The notes below the pieces were generated by a model. That model was not told the origin of the DNA. It saw only the letters and a program-made list of their open reading frames with translations, and made no database searches. Both the position numbers and the translations under genes were made by a program. A stretch of DNA of 31,087 nucleotides from Cellvibrionales bacterium UBA1854 (GTDB lineage: Bacteria > Pseudomonadota > Gammaproteobacteria > Pseudomonadales > Porticoccaceae): contig DDII01000085.1 in the NCBI GenBank assembly GCA_002338445.1, positions 20,944-52,030 on the forward strand, in the 5' to 3' direction. Each line of letters opens with the position of its first letter. Positions within the stretch are counted from its first letter, which is position 1. Of this stretch, positions 24,473-31,087 are shown one piece after another.

Positions 24473-25837
24473 ATGGAGCAAAAGCTATTTAAAAAAAATA
24501 AGCGGAAACAGTCTCTTTGGGGGTTTTGGGAGGAAATCGATTATTTAATATTGGAGGAATGCACCCAGCTCAAACAAGAAGGATTTTTAATCGATGAATC
24601 AATCACAAATCAAATTTTAAAAGCTCGCACTAAGAAGGATGTACCAACGCTTTATAAATTACGTGATAGTTTAAAAAAATTGGACTTTGATCCTAATTTT
24701 GAATTCTTGGAACCTTCAACCCTAAATGAAATAAGATCTTGTAGACCTGATGGTCCACGGCGAGAATCACTTGACTCTACTATGGATCTTTATGACCGAA
24801 TTTACGGTGGTTGGTTAGGGAGGTCAGCAGGCTGCACGCTAGGAAAACCCATCGAGAAGTGGACCAAAGACGCAATTCACGACTACCTAAAATTTTATAG
24901 TGCTCTTCCATTGGATGATTACATTCCGATTGGAAAGGGATTTCCAGATAAACATCCCGAAGAACTGTATATTTCTGGCACAGAATGTACTCGAGGACAC
25001 ATAGGGCAGATGAGTCGCGACGACGATATGGATTATCCAATTCTCGGCCTCATCACACTCGAGCGATGCGGCCTTGACGTATCATCTTTGGATACGGCTG
25101 AAACCTGGCTTCACAGAATCCCTGCAAAATTAGTGTATACAGCGGAGCACATTGCATACCGGAATCTTTTAAACCGGATCGATCCTCCTTATTCTGGAAG
25201 TTATAATAATCCTTACAGAGAGTTTATTGGCGCACAAATTCGCGCTGACATCTGGGGTTATGTTTGTCCGGGATGGCCCGAAAAAGCTGCTGAACTAGCA
25301 TTTAATGACGCGTGCGTTTCTGCAACAAAGAATGGCATATATGGAGAGATGTTTGTAGCTGCGATGATATCTGGATCCTATCTAACTCATGATCCAAGAG
25401 CAATCGTTCAAATTGGTCTTTCAGAAATCCCAAAAAATTGCCGCTTATCAGAGGCAGTAAATAATGTATTGACTTGGTCAAGAACAACAGATACCTGGGA
25501 AAGTACCTGGCAAAAAGTGCAAGATAATTATGGACATTATAATCCTGTTCATGTAATCCCAAATGCTGCAATGATTGTGCTAGGAATCCTCAAGGGAGAT
25601 TTGAATTTCCAAAATACAATCGTTACTACTGTGCTTGGTGGCTGGGACACTGATTGCACCGGCGCAACAGCAGGTTCGATTGCGGGAGTTGTAAATGGTG
25701 CAAAATCACTGCCGGAAAAATGGGTAGGGGTATTCAATAATCGGCTAGAAAGCGCAGTCAGAGGCTTCCAAGAAAACAAGATTTCGGAACTTGCTCAAAG
25801 AACTGCGGCAGTTGCGCAATTATCGCTTCAAAGCTAA
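24473..25837 (+). CDS. ADP-ribosylglycohydrolase family protein with N-terminal extension
   Basis: 454 residues. The first 80 or so are a charged helical extension of unknown role. The rest is an ADP-ribosylglycohydrolase (DraG/ARH-like) fold, with YDRIYGGWLGRSAGCTLGKP at the start, the Asp cluster QMSRDDDMDYPILG, KNGIYGEMFVAAM in the middle and the metal-binding GGWDTDCTGATAGSIAG near the end. DraG relatives cleave ADP-ribose from proteins or small molecules, with two metal ions held by these Asp residues; the substrate here is unknown. I chose the ATG at 24473 (AGAGAGG upstream, spacing about 5) over an in-frame ATG at 24401 without a Shine-Dalgarno. Its 3' end overlaps the convergent dioxygenase gene by 18 bases. 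Confidence 0.88.
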   Translation: MEQKLFKKNKRKQSLWGFWEEIDYLILEECTQLKQEGFLIDESITNQILKARTKKDVPTLYKLRDSLKKLDFDPNFEFLEPSTLNEIRSCRPDGPRRESLDSTMDLYDRIYGGWLGRSAGCTLGKPIEKWTKDAIHDYLKFYSALPLDDYIPIGKGFPDKHPEELYISGTECTRGHIGQMSRDDDMDYPILGLITLERCGLDVSSLDTAETWLHRIPAKLVYTAEHIAYRNLLNRIDPPYSGSYNNPYREFIGAQIRADIWGYVCPGWPEKAAELAFNDACVSATKNGIYGEMFVAAMISGSYLTHDPRAIVQIGLSEIPKNCRLSEAVNNVLTWSRTTDTWESTWQKVQDNYGHYNPVHVIPNAAMIVLGILKGDLNFQNTIVTTVLGGWDTDCTGATAGSIAGVVNGAKSLPEKWVGVFNNRLESAVRGFQENKISELAQRTAAVAQLSLQS

Positions 25838-26746
25838 TACATAAGGCTCTGAATTCCAGTTAGGCCACCTTTCAAGTGTTTGGCTGATAGTGGTTTTACT
25901 CCAAAACTCATCACCGGGTAATGGCACTCCAAGGCAATTTAGCTGACATGGCGTTGCGCCTTCAAAGATTAAATTCCAATCACCTTCCTTTTTTGACTGC
26001 CATACATGAAATCCAATTGCATCATCTCCTGACTTTTTATAACTGACAGTCATTGAGTAACGGTACCCTCTTGGGCGGATCAGATTAGTACCGCGGTGAA
26101 AAACATCAAGACCGTAAACAATTAGTGAACCTGCTGGCGCTTCCACTAATTTGGCACACTCGGATAATTGCGCCTGACTTGCTTTGTAATTCTCTGAAAT
26201 TTGCACTACTCTTGGACCTAAGATTTCTGTCGCATCAGATCTTGTAACATATTCAAAGGCCCCAAGATCAGCATAGACATCCGATATGTAGATTAGAAAA
26301 TTTACTGTACTTGAACCGAGCTTCGTGGTAGGGACGGTTAAGGTATGATTTGAAAAATCACAATGAAACGCCTGATCATAGTTAGTTGCGCCAGTGAATT
26401 TTGCCCAGGTGTGCGATTGATATAAATGAACAGACTCCACTTTTAACAAAGATTTAGCAAGGCTTATTAAATCAGGGTGGAGGGATATAAGGTTTAAATC
26501 CAAACCTGAGCAGTATGGTAAAATATCGATAAATTCGAATTGCTTTTTGAAGCTTGCTCTGTCAAGCGGGGTATCATCATGTATATCGAATCCCTTATTT
26601 CCATACATACTAGCAAAAGCATCAAAAACCGAAACTACTTCACTCTTATCGAAAAAATTTTCTATGACAATGACTCCATCTCGGTACCACGCCTCTAAAT
26701 ACTCGGAGGTAAAAAGTTTTTTCTTAGTCGGTTGCATAATGTGCAA
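25820..26746 (-). CDS. Phytanoyl-CoA dioxygenase (PhyH) family protein
   Basis: 308 residues; Fe(II)/2-oxoglutarate-dependent oxygenase fold. The iron ligands are visible as HCD (residues 128-130, HxD) and the distal His in GLDVFHRGTN (around residue 220); the Arg in RPRGYRYSM would hold 2-oxoglutarate. The N-terminal WYRDGVIVIENFF is typical of PhyH proteins. Substrate unknown. The TTG at 26746 has AGGAA about 9 bases upstream; an ATG at 26737 starts three codons later without a well-placed Shine-Dalgarno. It lies 53 bases downstream of the selenoprotein gene on the same strand and may be co-transcribed with it. Confidence 0.85.
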   Translation of the reverse strand: MHIMQPTKKKLFTSEYLEAWYRDGVIVIENFFDKSEVVSVFDAFASMYGNKGFDIHDDTPLDRASFKKQFEFIDILPYCSGLDLNLISLHPDLISLAKSLLKVESVHLYQSHTWAKFTGATNYDQAFHCDFSNHTLTVPTTKLGSSTVNFLIYISDVYADLGAFEYVTRSDATEILGPRVVQISENYKASQAQLSECAKLVEAPAGSLIVYGLDVFHRGTNLIRPRGYRYSMTVSYKKSGDDAIGFHVWQSKKEGDWNLIFEGATPCQLNCLGVPLPGDEFWSKTTISQTLERWPNWNSEPYVLALKR

Positions 26747-26799
26747 ATTAGTGCTTTCCTAGCTTAACGTCTAATATCATAATAACTCTATACATGTAA

Positions 26800-27975
26800 T
26801 TATTCTCTGCCGGCTGGTGCAAGTCCAAACCAGATCGAGTGCGCGACATCTTTATCTCGCATGGTTCTTCTAGCTTGCAAAATTACCTGACCTGCCGCCG
26901 TAGAATCGTAAAACCACTCCTCAGTCGCCCAAGCACCAATTTCTCCTTCGGCCAATTCACAGCATATTTCTTCGTAATATGAGCGTATGTCTTTCGCTGT
27001 TCCGTAAATTGATTCTGCAGAAAATCCAACCGCACTCCAGTCTGAGCCCTCCACTATTTTTAAGAATTTTTCAATCCCCTCTGGTACCTCTTCAGCAACT
27101 ATCTGCATTCCAACAGAAGTTCTTTTAGTTTTCCTGAGGGCGCGATCATAGGCGGCTTTAAAAGCTTGCGCCTCATCTACAGCAGGATGCACATTCGTAT
27201 TGACTCTCGGGGGAAGAGAACAGAGCAACGGCTCGGCATACTCTGAACTTATTCTTTCTGGAAATTCATTAATAATTGGCCCTTCTGGTGCTTCTAGCAA
27301 ACAAAAAGCAGCCTTTAACACTTCAAATTGGAATGTTTTATCTCTTGGTTTTCCCAACGGTCTACCCACCGGGAAATCGGTATAAAGTGCCCTTGGTACT
27401 TTCATCCGTTCGGCAATATCCCTCATCGTAGTAAGAACAACAGTCGATAGCCCTGCTGCCTCAAATATGTGAGCTAGCGTACACACGGTACGCGGGCAAA
27501 GAGGTCATGTGCCTGTCAATAAAACAATGTCTACATCCTCTTTTATCATTTCCCTTGCACAGCTGGGACCAGAATCTAGCCGGATTTCTGACAATGTTGC
27601 TGGCTGGTTTCCCGCGAATGAATAATGATTACTCGCCACGTCACCGATAACTCCCTCTTCAAGAAGCTCCTCAAGACGGTCAATAGGGTAGACCACATTA
27701 ATGTCAGCGGCAAAACCACCGCGATCAAAATTAACACTGTGATGTCCGAGTTTCAAATCTCTTGCTACTCTCGAAAACGTCTCATAATGATAATCACTAT
27801 CTCCTAACTTAAAACCATCGCCTCCGGTTCGATAAAGCGCAGCAGTGGTTACTATGGCCACTTTCGATAATTGGAGCGGCTTCGGTCGATTAAAGTTATC
27901 TTCGTTAAATTCTGGCACGGAAAGGGATGCCGAAAATTTCTGCATTGCAACTTCGTCTTTTCCAAAAATAGGCAT
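26800..27975 (-). CDS. GrdB-family selenoprotein (glycine/sarcosine/betaine/proline reductase B-like), Sec at in-frame TGA
   Basis: One 391-residue protein if the TGA at 27505-27507 is read as selenocysteine (residue 157). Upstream residues lead to DVDIVLLTGT, then U, then PLCPRTVCTLAHIFEAAG, all in one frame, so the redox motif is U-P-L-C (UxxC). Both halves belong to the same family. The N-terminal half has GGFAADINVVYPIDRLEEL and NHYSFAG; the C-terminal half has YTDFPVGRPLGKPRDKTFQ. The ATG at 27975 has AGGAG at a spacing of about 6; a GTG at 28008 is less likely. A SECIS-like hairpin follows the TGA. Clostridial relatives use the Sec to attack amines in anaerobic reductases; here no GrdA, GrdC, GrdE or thioredoxin partner is adjacent and the host is aerobic, so the reaction is unknown. 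Less likely alternative: a nonsense-split pseudogene. Confidence 0.85.
27477..27507 (-). promoter_or_regulatory. SECIS-like element directly downstream of the selenocysteine TGA
   Basis: On the minus-strand mRNA, GCGUAC and GUACGC form a perfect 6-bp stem (27488-27493 and 27477-27482) around the 5-base loop CGUGU (27483-27487). Counting from the U of UGA, the loop spans nucleotides 21-25, and G is the second loop base. Known bacterial SECIS rules ask for a small apical loop about 16-37 bases after UGA with a G among its first two bases; this fits. It would recruit SelB with Sec-tRNA. Confidence 0.75.
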
Positions 27976-28149
27976 TAAATCTCCTGCTGAATAGTTGCGC
28001 AAGAACACCGTCGCGATTGAGAGAGGAAGTCACTCAAAGCTAAGACATACAAAACTTGGTTAAAAAACTCCCTTATGAGCACTGTTGTATCAAAAAAATA
28101 TATTTAAATCACAATTCCTCGATTTAAGAAACTTGAAATAATACAAATA

Positions 28150-28413
28150 TTAATGTCTTTTAAGGACCTTAATCAACTCCTCAATCTTTTTATTTGCATC
28201 ATCAGTGTTTGAAAAAGATTCATGTACACAGCGCGATAAGTGCGTTTCGAGGATCTTTGTTTCAACTGTCGTAAGCGCGTTTTTCGCTGCTTTAGTCTGA
28301 TTAAGTATATCAACGCAGTATTCCCGCGACTCAATCATCCTGATAACCCCATTTATCTGCCCTATAACCCTCCGTAATGAGGCGACTCTTTTTTGATGGC
28401 ATGGATTCGTCAT
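28150..28413 (-). CDS. CsoR/RcnR-family metal-sensing repressor, copper-type ligands
   Basis: 87 residues, all-helical DUF156 fold. The family core is VIGQINGVIRMIESREYCVDIL, followed by ILETHLSRCV. The ligand set Cys33, His58 and Cys62 (Y-C and H-x3-C) matches the Cu(I)-binding triad of CsoR rather than the Ni/Co set of RcnR (whose last position is His). An extra Cys5 is near the N-terminus, as in some formaldehyde- or persulfide-sensing relatives, so copper sensing is likely but not certain. A possible operator lies 30 bases upstream. A decayed outer-membrane protein gene, of a kind often near metal efflux genes, is divergent from it; the selenoprotein gene follows it after 174 bases. Confidence 0.88.
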   Translation of the reverse strand: MTNPCHQKRVASLRRVIGQINGVIRMIESREYCVDILNQTKAAKNALTTVETKILETHLSRCVHESFSNTDDANKKIEELIKVLKRH

Positions 28414-28442
28414 TGATTTAGCGTACCAAAAAGTTACGGAGA

Positions 28443-28457
28443 ATACCCCTTATGTAT
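28443..28457. promoter_or_regulatory. Putative CsoR-family operator
   Basis: ATACCCCTTATGTAT has ATAC/GTAT half sites flanking a C-run (G-run on the other strand), the general form of CsoR/RcnR-family operators. It lies between the divergent csoR-like gene and the decayed transporter gene, 30 bases before the csoR start. The match is by eye. Confidence 0.4.
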
Positions 28458-28559
28458 AGTAATTAGAACCAATCCATTTCTACTTTTAACATAAATTTTT
28501 TAGGCATCTCTATGTGATTTCTGTTGCTGGCCATAATAATGCTGGAACCTAATTAAAAC

Positions 28560-29428
28560 GCTGATTATGCAGGCGCTCGGAGAGCCGCTGACCAAGCCCC
28601 CATTGGAGTGATACTTATCCACTATCATGAAAAAGGTGAGTGGATGATATCAGCACCGCAGAGTCACATGGAGATATCTGGCAACATTTTCAACGGTAAT
28701 GCTATCTCAGTTGCTGATATGCTGTTAATACTCAGCCAGCATCGCTGTCCGTTACACCCAAAGAGATGGAAGTGCAAATGACGCTGGTTGGAGCGATATT
28801 TGCCCCAACCGACAAAATTACTGAGAGATCTACGATTAATTATGTCTCTAAAAATATGAATTAAAATACTCATCAAACAATGACAAGTGGAGATTTTGTA
28901 GGTAGTTTTAGTACATCTTCCGGTAATTTTCGCGATGTTACGATTAGTGCGCTTATCAGACTAAAAAAAGAGGATAGGAAATCTAAGTGGAATGGAGAGA
29001 TTACTTTTCAAAAATCGTTTGGCCAAAAAGATGTTAAAGACACTATGGTAACCCCAGTGGACCCAATATCAGAGATGGTTCCTCTATACGCAATACAACC
29101 GAGAGACGGCGCGTTTAGGTTTGCACTTGGTATCACTAACGTGAACCAAATTACCGAAAACTTAATTTGGGGAAATCAGGTCCACACAAAAACTGCGGTA
29201 GCTAAAGATGATTGGGCATTTGGTAGCAAGTACTCTTTTAACACCTAGCTTCAATATAAATTTAACCGGGAATTATCTGTATCAGCTAGTTTAGATTTTA
29301 ATCATGAAGATAAAATTACAGGCTAAAATCTCCTAGTCTTAAGTCCCACATAGACCGCTGACACAGATAATCATGGAGGAAAAATGCTGTGCCTAGGTTT
29401 GGGAGTCAACCTCTTAGCCAAACTTTAA
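28560..29428 (+). pseudogene. Decayed 'transporter' outer-membrane beta-barrel protein gene (frameshift and several in-frame stops)
   Basis: The plus strand still encodes recognisable family pieces. From about 28581 comes DQAPIGVILIHYHEKGEWM, matching the usual APIGVMGDHxHxxGEWM beginning. A frameshift near 28750-28765 moves the reading into VTPKEMEVQMTLVGAIFAPTD. That frame continues through an in-frame TAA (28862-28864) to FSTSSGNFRDVTISALIRL, then a TAG (29246-29248), a TAA (29324-29326) and a TAG (29351-29353), and ends near GGKMLCLGLGVNLLAKL. Functional members are secreted, roughly 300-350-residue proteins often next to copper or other metal efflux genes. A 122-codon open stretch (28880-29248) is only a fragment of it. 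A stop also lies upstream, so the signal peptide is lost. Confidence 0.8.
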
Positions 29429-29669
29429 AACGAAAAAAAAAGACGTCTTGGCTTTAAATTATTAATTCCTTTGCTACAAAATAATAACAACCGTCAAAAG
29501 GAAACAAACTATGAGATCATATATGTATAAAAAGACATTTTGAAAACTTGCCTAATAAATTAATGTATTTAAAACCAGCACTGTTGTTTCGCAAGTGGGT
29601 GCTGTTCAAATTTGTAGGAAGAACTTATGTTGGCTAAAATCACATATCGGCAGAATAAGGTAGATTTGT
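29429..29669 (+). other. AT-rich intergenic region before the secreted methyltransferase-like gene
   Basis: No gene is supported. An inverted repeat CAGCAC / GTGCTG (29576-29581 and 29599-29604) lies about 65 bases upstream of the next start codon. An 11-codon mini-frame starting at 29511 has AAAGGAA upstream, but it is too short to judge. Confidence 0.4.
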
Positions 29670-30437
29670 ATGAAACCATATCCAATTTTTTACAGCTTAA
29701 TACTTTCATTAATCACGTTATCTTTCATAACTTTCGATGCATGTGCTGATCGGGATACCTCTCGAGACAAATATAGGAACCCAGATCAGACCATTGCTTT
29801 CTTCGGATTAAATCCTGAAATGACCGTGCTAGAAATTTCTCCAGGTAGAGGTTGGTATACTGAATATTTAGCGGGTTATTTAAACGGAAATTTGATAGCC
29901 GCGCATTTTGATCCCAGCTCACCCAGTAAATATCACCAAAATTCACTAAAAAACTATCGTAGACTTATAGATTCCGATCCAGATCTCTTCTCAAATGTAT
30001 CTATTCAAATCTTTGACGCCGTAAGCGGGAAACTCACGGTCCCTGATGCTTCCGTGGATGCAATTGTTACATTCAGAAATATTCACGGGTGGATGAGAAA
30101 TAGAAAAGAACTTTCTGCTTTTAAATTGTTCTTCAAAGCACTTAAACCAAGTGGAATTCTTGGAGTGGTGCAACATCGTGCAGATGATGAAACCCCCTCA
30201 GGTGAGGAGAGTTCAGCCGGATACGTTTCAGAAAATCATGTTATTTCAATTGCTGAAGAAGCTGGTTTTTTCCTGGAAGCAAAGTCCGAGATTAACGCAA
30301 ACCCGAGAGACACGAAGGATTATGAAAAAGGTGTCTGGACTTTACCGCCCTCTATGCGTTTGGGCGATCAAGATAAGGAAAGGTATTTAGCAATAGGAGA
30401 AAGCGATCGAATGACATTAAGATTTCGCAAACCATAA
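29670..30437 (+). CDS. Exported class I methyltransferase-like protein (COG4798 type)
   Basis: 255 residues. The N-terminus has a signal-like hydrophobic stretch (residues 4-24, IFYSLILSLITLSFITFDA) followed by the domain start RDKYRNPDQTIAFFGLNP. The Rossmann motif is MTVLEISPGRGWYTEYLAGYL (about 50-70); later VDAIVTFRNIHGWM and ALKPSGILGVVQHRA are the methyltransferase IV-like and VI-like segments. Members of this group carry signal peptides and so would act in the periplasm, where S-adenosylmethionine is not known to be plentiful; substrate and activity are unknown. The ATG at 29670 is preceded by AAGGTAG at a spacing of about 8. It reads in the same direction as the pseudogene. Confidence 0.85.
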   Translation: MKPYPIFYSLILSLITLSFITFDACADRDTSRDKYRNPDQTIAFFGLNPEMTVLEISPGRGWYTEYLAGYLNGNLIAAHFDPSSPSKYHQNSLKNYRRLIDSDPDLFSNVSIQIFDAVSGKLTVPDASVDAIVTFRNIHGWMRNRKELSAFKLFFKALKPSGILGVVQHRADDETPSGEESSAGYVSENHVISIAEEAGFFLEAKSEINANPRDTKDYEKGVWTLPPSMRLGDQDKERYLAIGESDRMTLRFRKP

Positions 30438-30540
30438 TCTTAGGACATTGACCAAGACGCTCAGCTCACTGAGAGCATAAGGCAAATATACTGTAAATAT
30501 CATCGGCATATCTTGGTTAGTCATTTGCCGATATAAGTCT

Positions 30541-30562
30541 AAAATGAAAGTGTCATTTTTTT
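30541..30562 (+). terminator. Weak AT-rich terminator-like hairpin
   Basis: AAAATGA and TCATTTT pair perfectly (7 bp) around the loop AAGTG, followed by three further Ts, about 100 bases after the methyltransferase-like gene. The stem has only one G-C pair, so it would be a weak terminator; other structures such as ATCGGCA/TGCCGAT (30500-30530 region) are nearby. Confidence 0.3.
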
Positions 30563-30613
30563 GATGTCTGACCAAAACGACTACACATTTTCACTTAATT
30601 CCCTATGTAAATC

Positions 30614-30805
30614 TTAGGTGTGGGTACCCATGGCCACATTCTTATCAGAAGTTGCACGTATTAGAGAAATAGTTCCATTTAAAATCTCAGACTGAATCTT
30701 AACGTTTTGAGCGTTATATCTTACATATTGATTAATTTGCTTCCATAATGGTTTCGTTAGCTTCAATTGATTTGCAATTGATATCAGCCATATTTCACTA
30801 GCCAC
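30614..30805 (-). CDS. Possible hypothetical protein or gene fragment (63 aa)
   Basis: Not recognised. The minus-strand frame from GTG 30805 encodes a helical, Gln/Asn-rich protein (ASEIWLISIANQLKLTKPLW and on). The same frame stays open upstream to 30919 without an ATG (38 more codons, including NFVNAQVNEILLIYLNNHSE), all of similar composition. This suggests either a missing start through decay, a non-standard start, or chance in an AT-rich end region. No Shine-Dalgarno is evident. Confidence 0.25.
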   Translation of the reverse strand: MASEIWLISIANQLKLTKPLWKQINQYVRYNAQNVKIQSEILNGTISLIRATSDKNVAMGTHT

Positions 30806-31087
30806 AAGTACAAAGCTATTTAGTTCTGAGTGGTTGTTTAAATATATAAGTAATATTTCATTAACTTGGGCATTGACAAAGTTTTTTAAAATCAGTCTCA
30901 GCTTGAAGGAAAGCCAATGCTATGTGTGTTAAAGAAAATATCATGCGTATCTTGATTGTTACACGAGTGCTTCTTTTTTAAATGACTACAGCTTTGATAT
31001 AGCGGATCGTACCCCAATTTACAGCTATTTATCCTTAAGTTAAATCTACTTTTTACATTTAATGTGCCCTTAATTTGTAAATTTTAT

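Larger units (their letters stand above)
30438..31087. other. Right-end AT-rich region without a convincing gene
   Basis: 650 bases. Apart from the weak hairpin at 30541-30562, an inverted repeat CTCAG/CTGAG at 30460-30473, and the doubtful minus-strand frame 30614-30805, I see no gene, tRNA or repeat. Whether a gene starts beyond 31087 cannot be told. Confidence 0.5.

Noticed and set aside
26800..27486. Separate 228-residue protein starting with GTG at 27486
   Set aside because: The codon is the Val seven residues after the TGA, has no Shine-Dalgarno and continues the GrdB-like sequence; it is the C-terminal part of the selenoprotein.
28880..29248. Stand-alone 122-residue hypothetical protein
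   Set aside because: It is in the same frame as flanking family-like sequence separated only by stop codons; best explained as part of the decayed outer-membrane protein gene.
28862..29353. Programmed stop readthrough or a second selenoprotein in the 28.5-29.4 kb gene
   Set aside because: The stops are TAA and TAG, not TGA, and there is a frameshift and loss of the N-terminus; decay is simpler.
1..31087. CRISPR array, insertion sequence or prophage
   Set aside because: No regularly spaced repeats, transposase, integrase or terminal inverted repeats were seen.

Overview
The window looks like chromosomal DNA from a free-living, probably marine, aerobic gammaproteobacterium. The evidence is gene order. 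A Pseudomonas-like cytochrome c oxidase cluster (coxB-coxA-ctaG-coxC ... SURF1-hypothetical-cyoE-SCO1) is followed by the classic block yrdA / aroE-hemF-tsaC-purE / def-fmt-rsmB-trkA-trkH and then uvrD. Base composition is moderately AT-rich. Several genes appear to use TTG or GTG starts with good Shine-Dalgarno sequences. The assignment to a particular genus is not possible from what I can see.

Left part (1-8900): the 3' end of a Zur-type Fur-family regulator, then a minus-strand oxidase cluster encoding a caa3-type aa3 oxidase (CoxB carries a C-terminal cytochrome c domain), its copper chaperones CtaG and SCO1, SURF1 and haem O synthase. Two things are unusual. The haem A synthase gene ctaA, usually found between the small thioredoxin-like gene and cyoE, is absent. 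A small gene encoding only a flagellin-like C-terminal D0 segment sits downstream of coxC.

Middle part (9165-18900): housekeeping. A YheV-type zinc ribbon protein, gamma carbonic anhydrase, shikimate dehydrogenase, aerobic coproporphyrinogen oxidase, TsaC, PurE, then peptide deformylase, Met-tRNA formyltransferase, 16S rRNA m5C967 methyltransferase and the TrkA/TrkH potassium system.

Right part (18900-31087): progressively more accessory. An orphan TRAP-type solute-binding lipoprotein, UvrD, a HexR-like RpiR regulator with a possible operator, a DUF1295 membrane protein, and an ADP-ribosylglycohydrolase convergent with a phytanoyl-CoA dioxygenase-like gene. Upstream of the latter is the most interesting object in the window: a GrdB-family selenoprotein gene. 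It is interrupted by an in-frame TGA in a U-P-L-C context, and directly after the TGA lies a perfect 6-bp hairpin that fits bacterial SECIS rules. Next come a CsoR-family copper-sensor-like repressor with a putative operator, a clearly decayed outer-membrane 'transporter' pseudogene, and a secreted methyltransferase-like protein. The last 650 bases hold no convincing gene.
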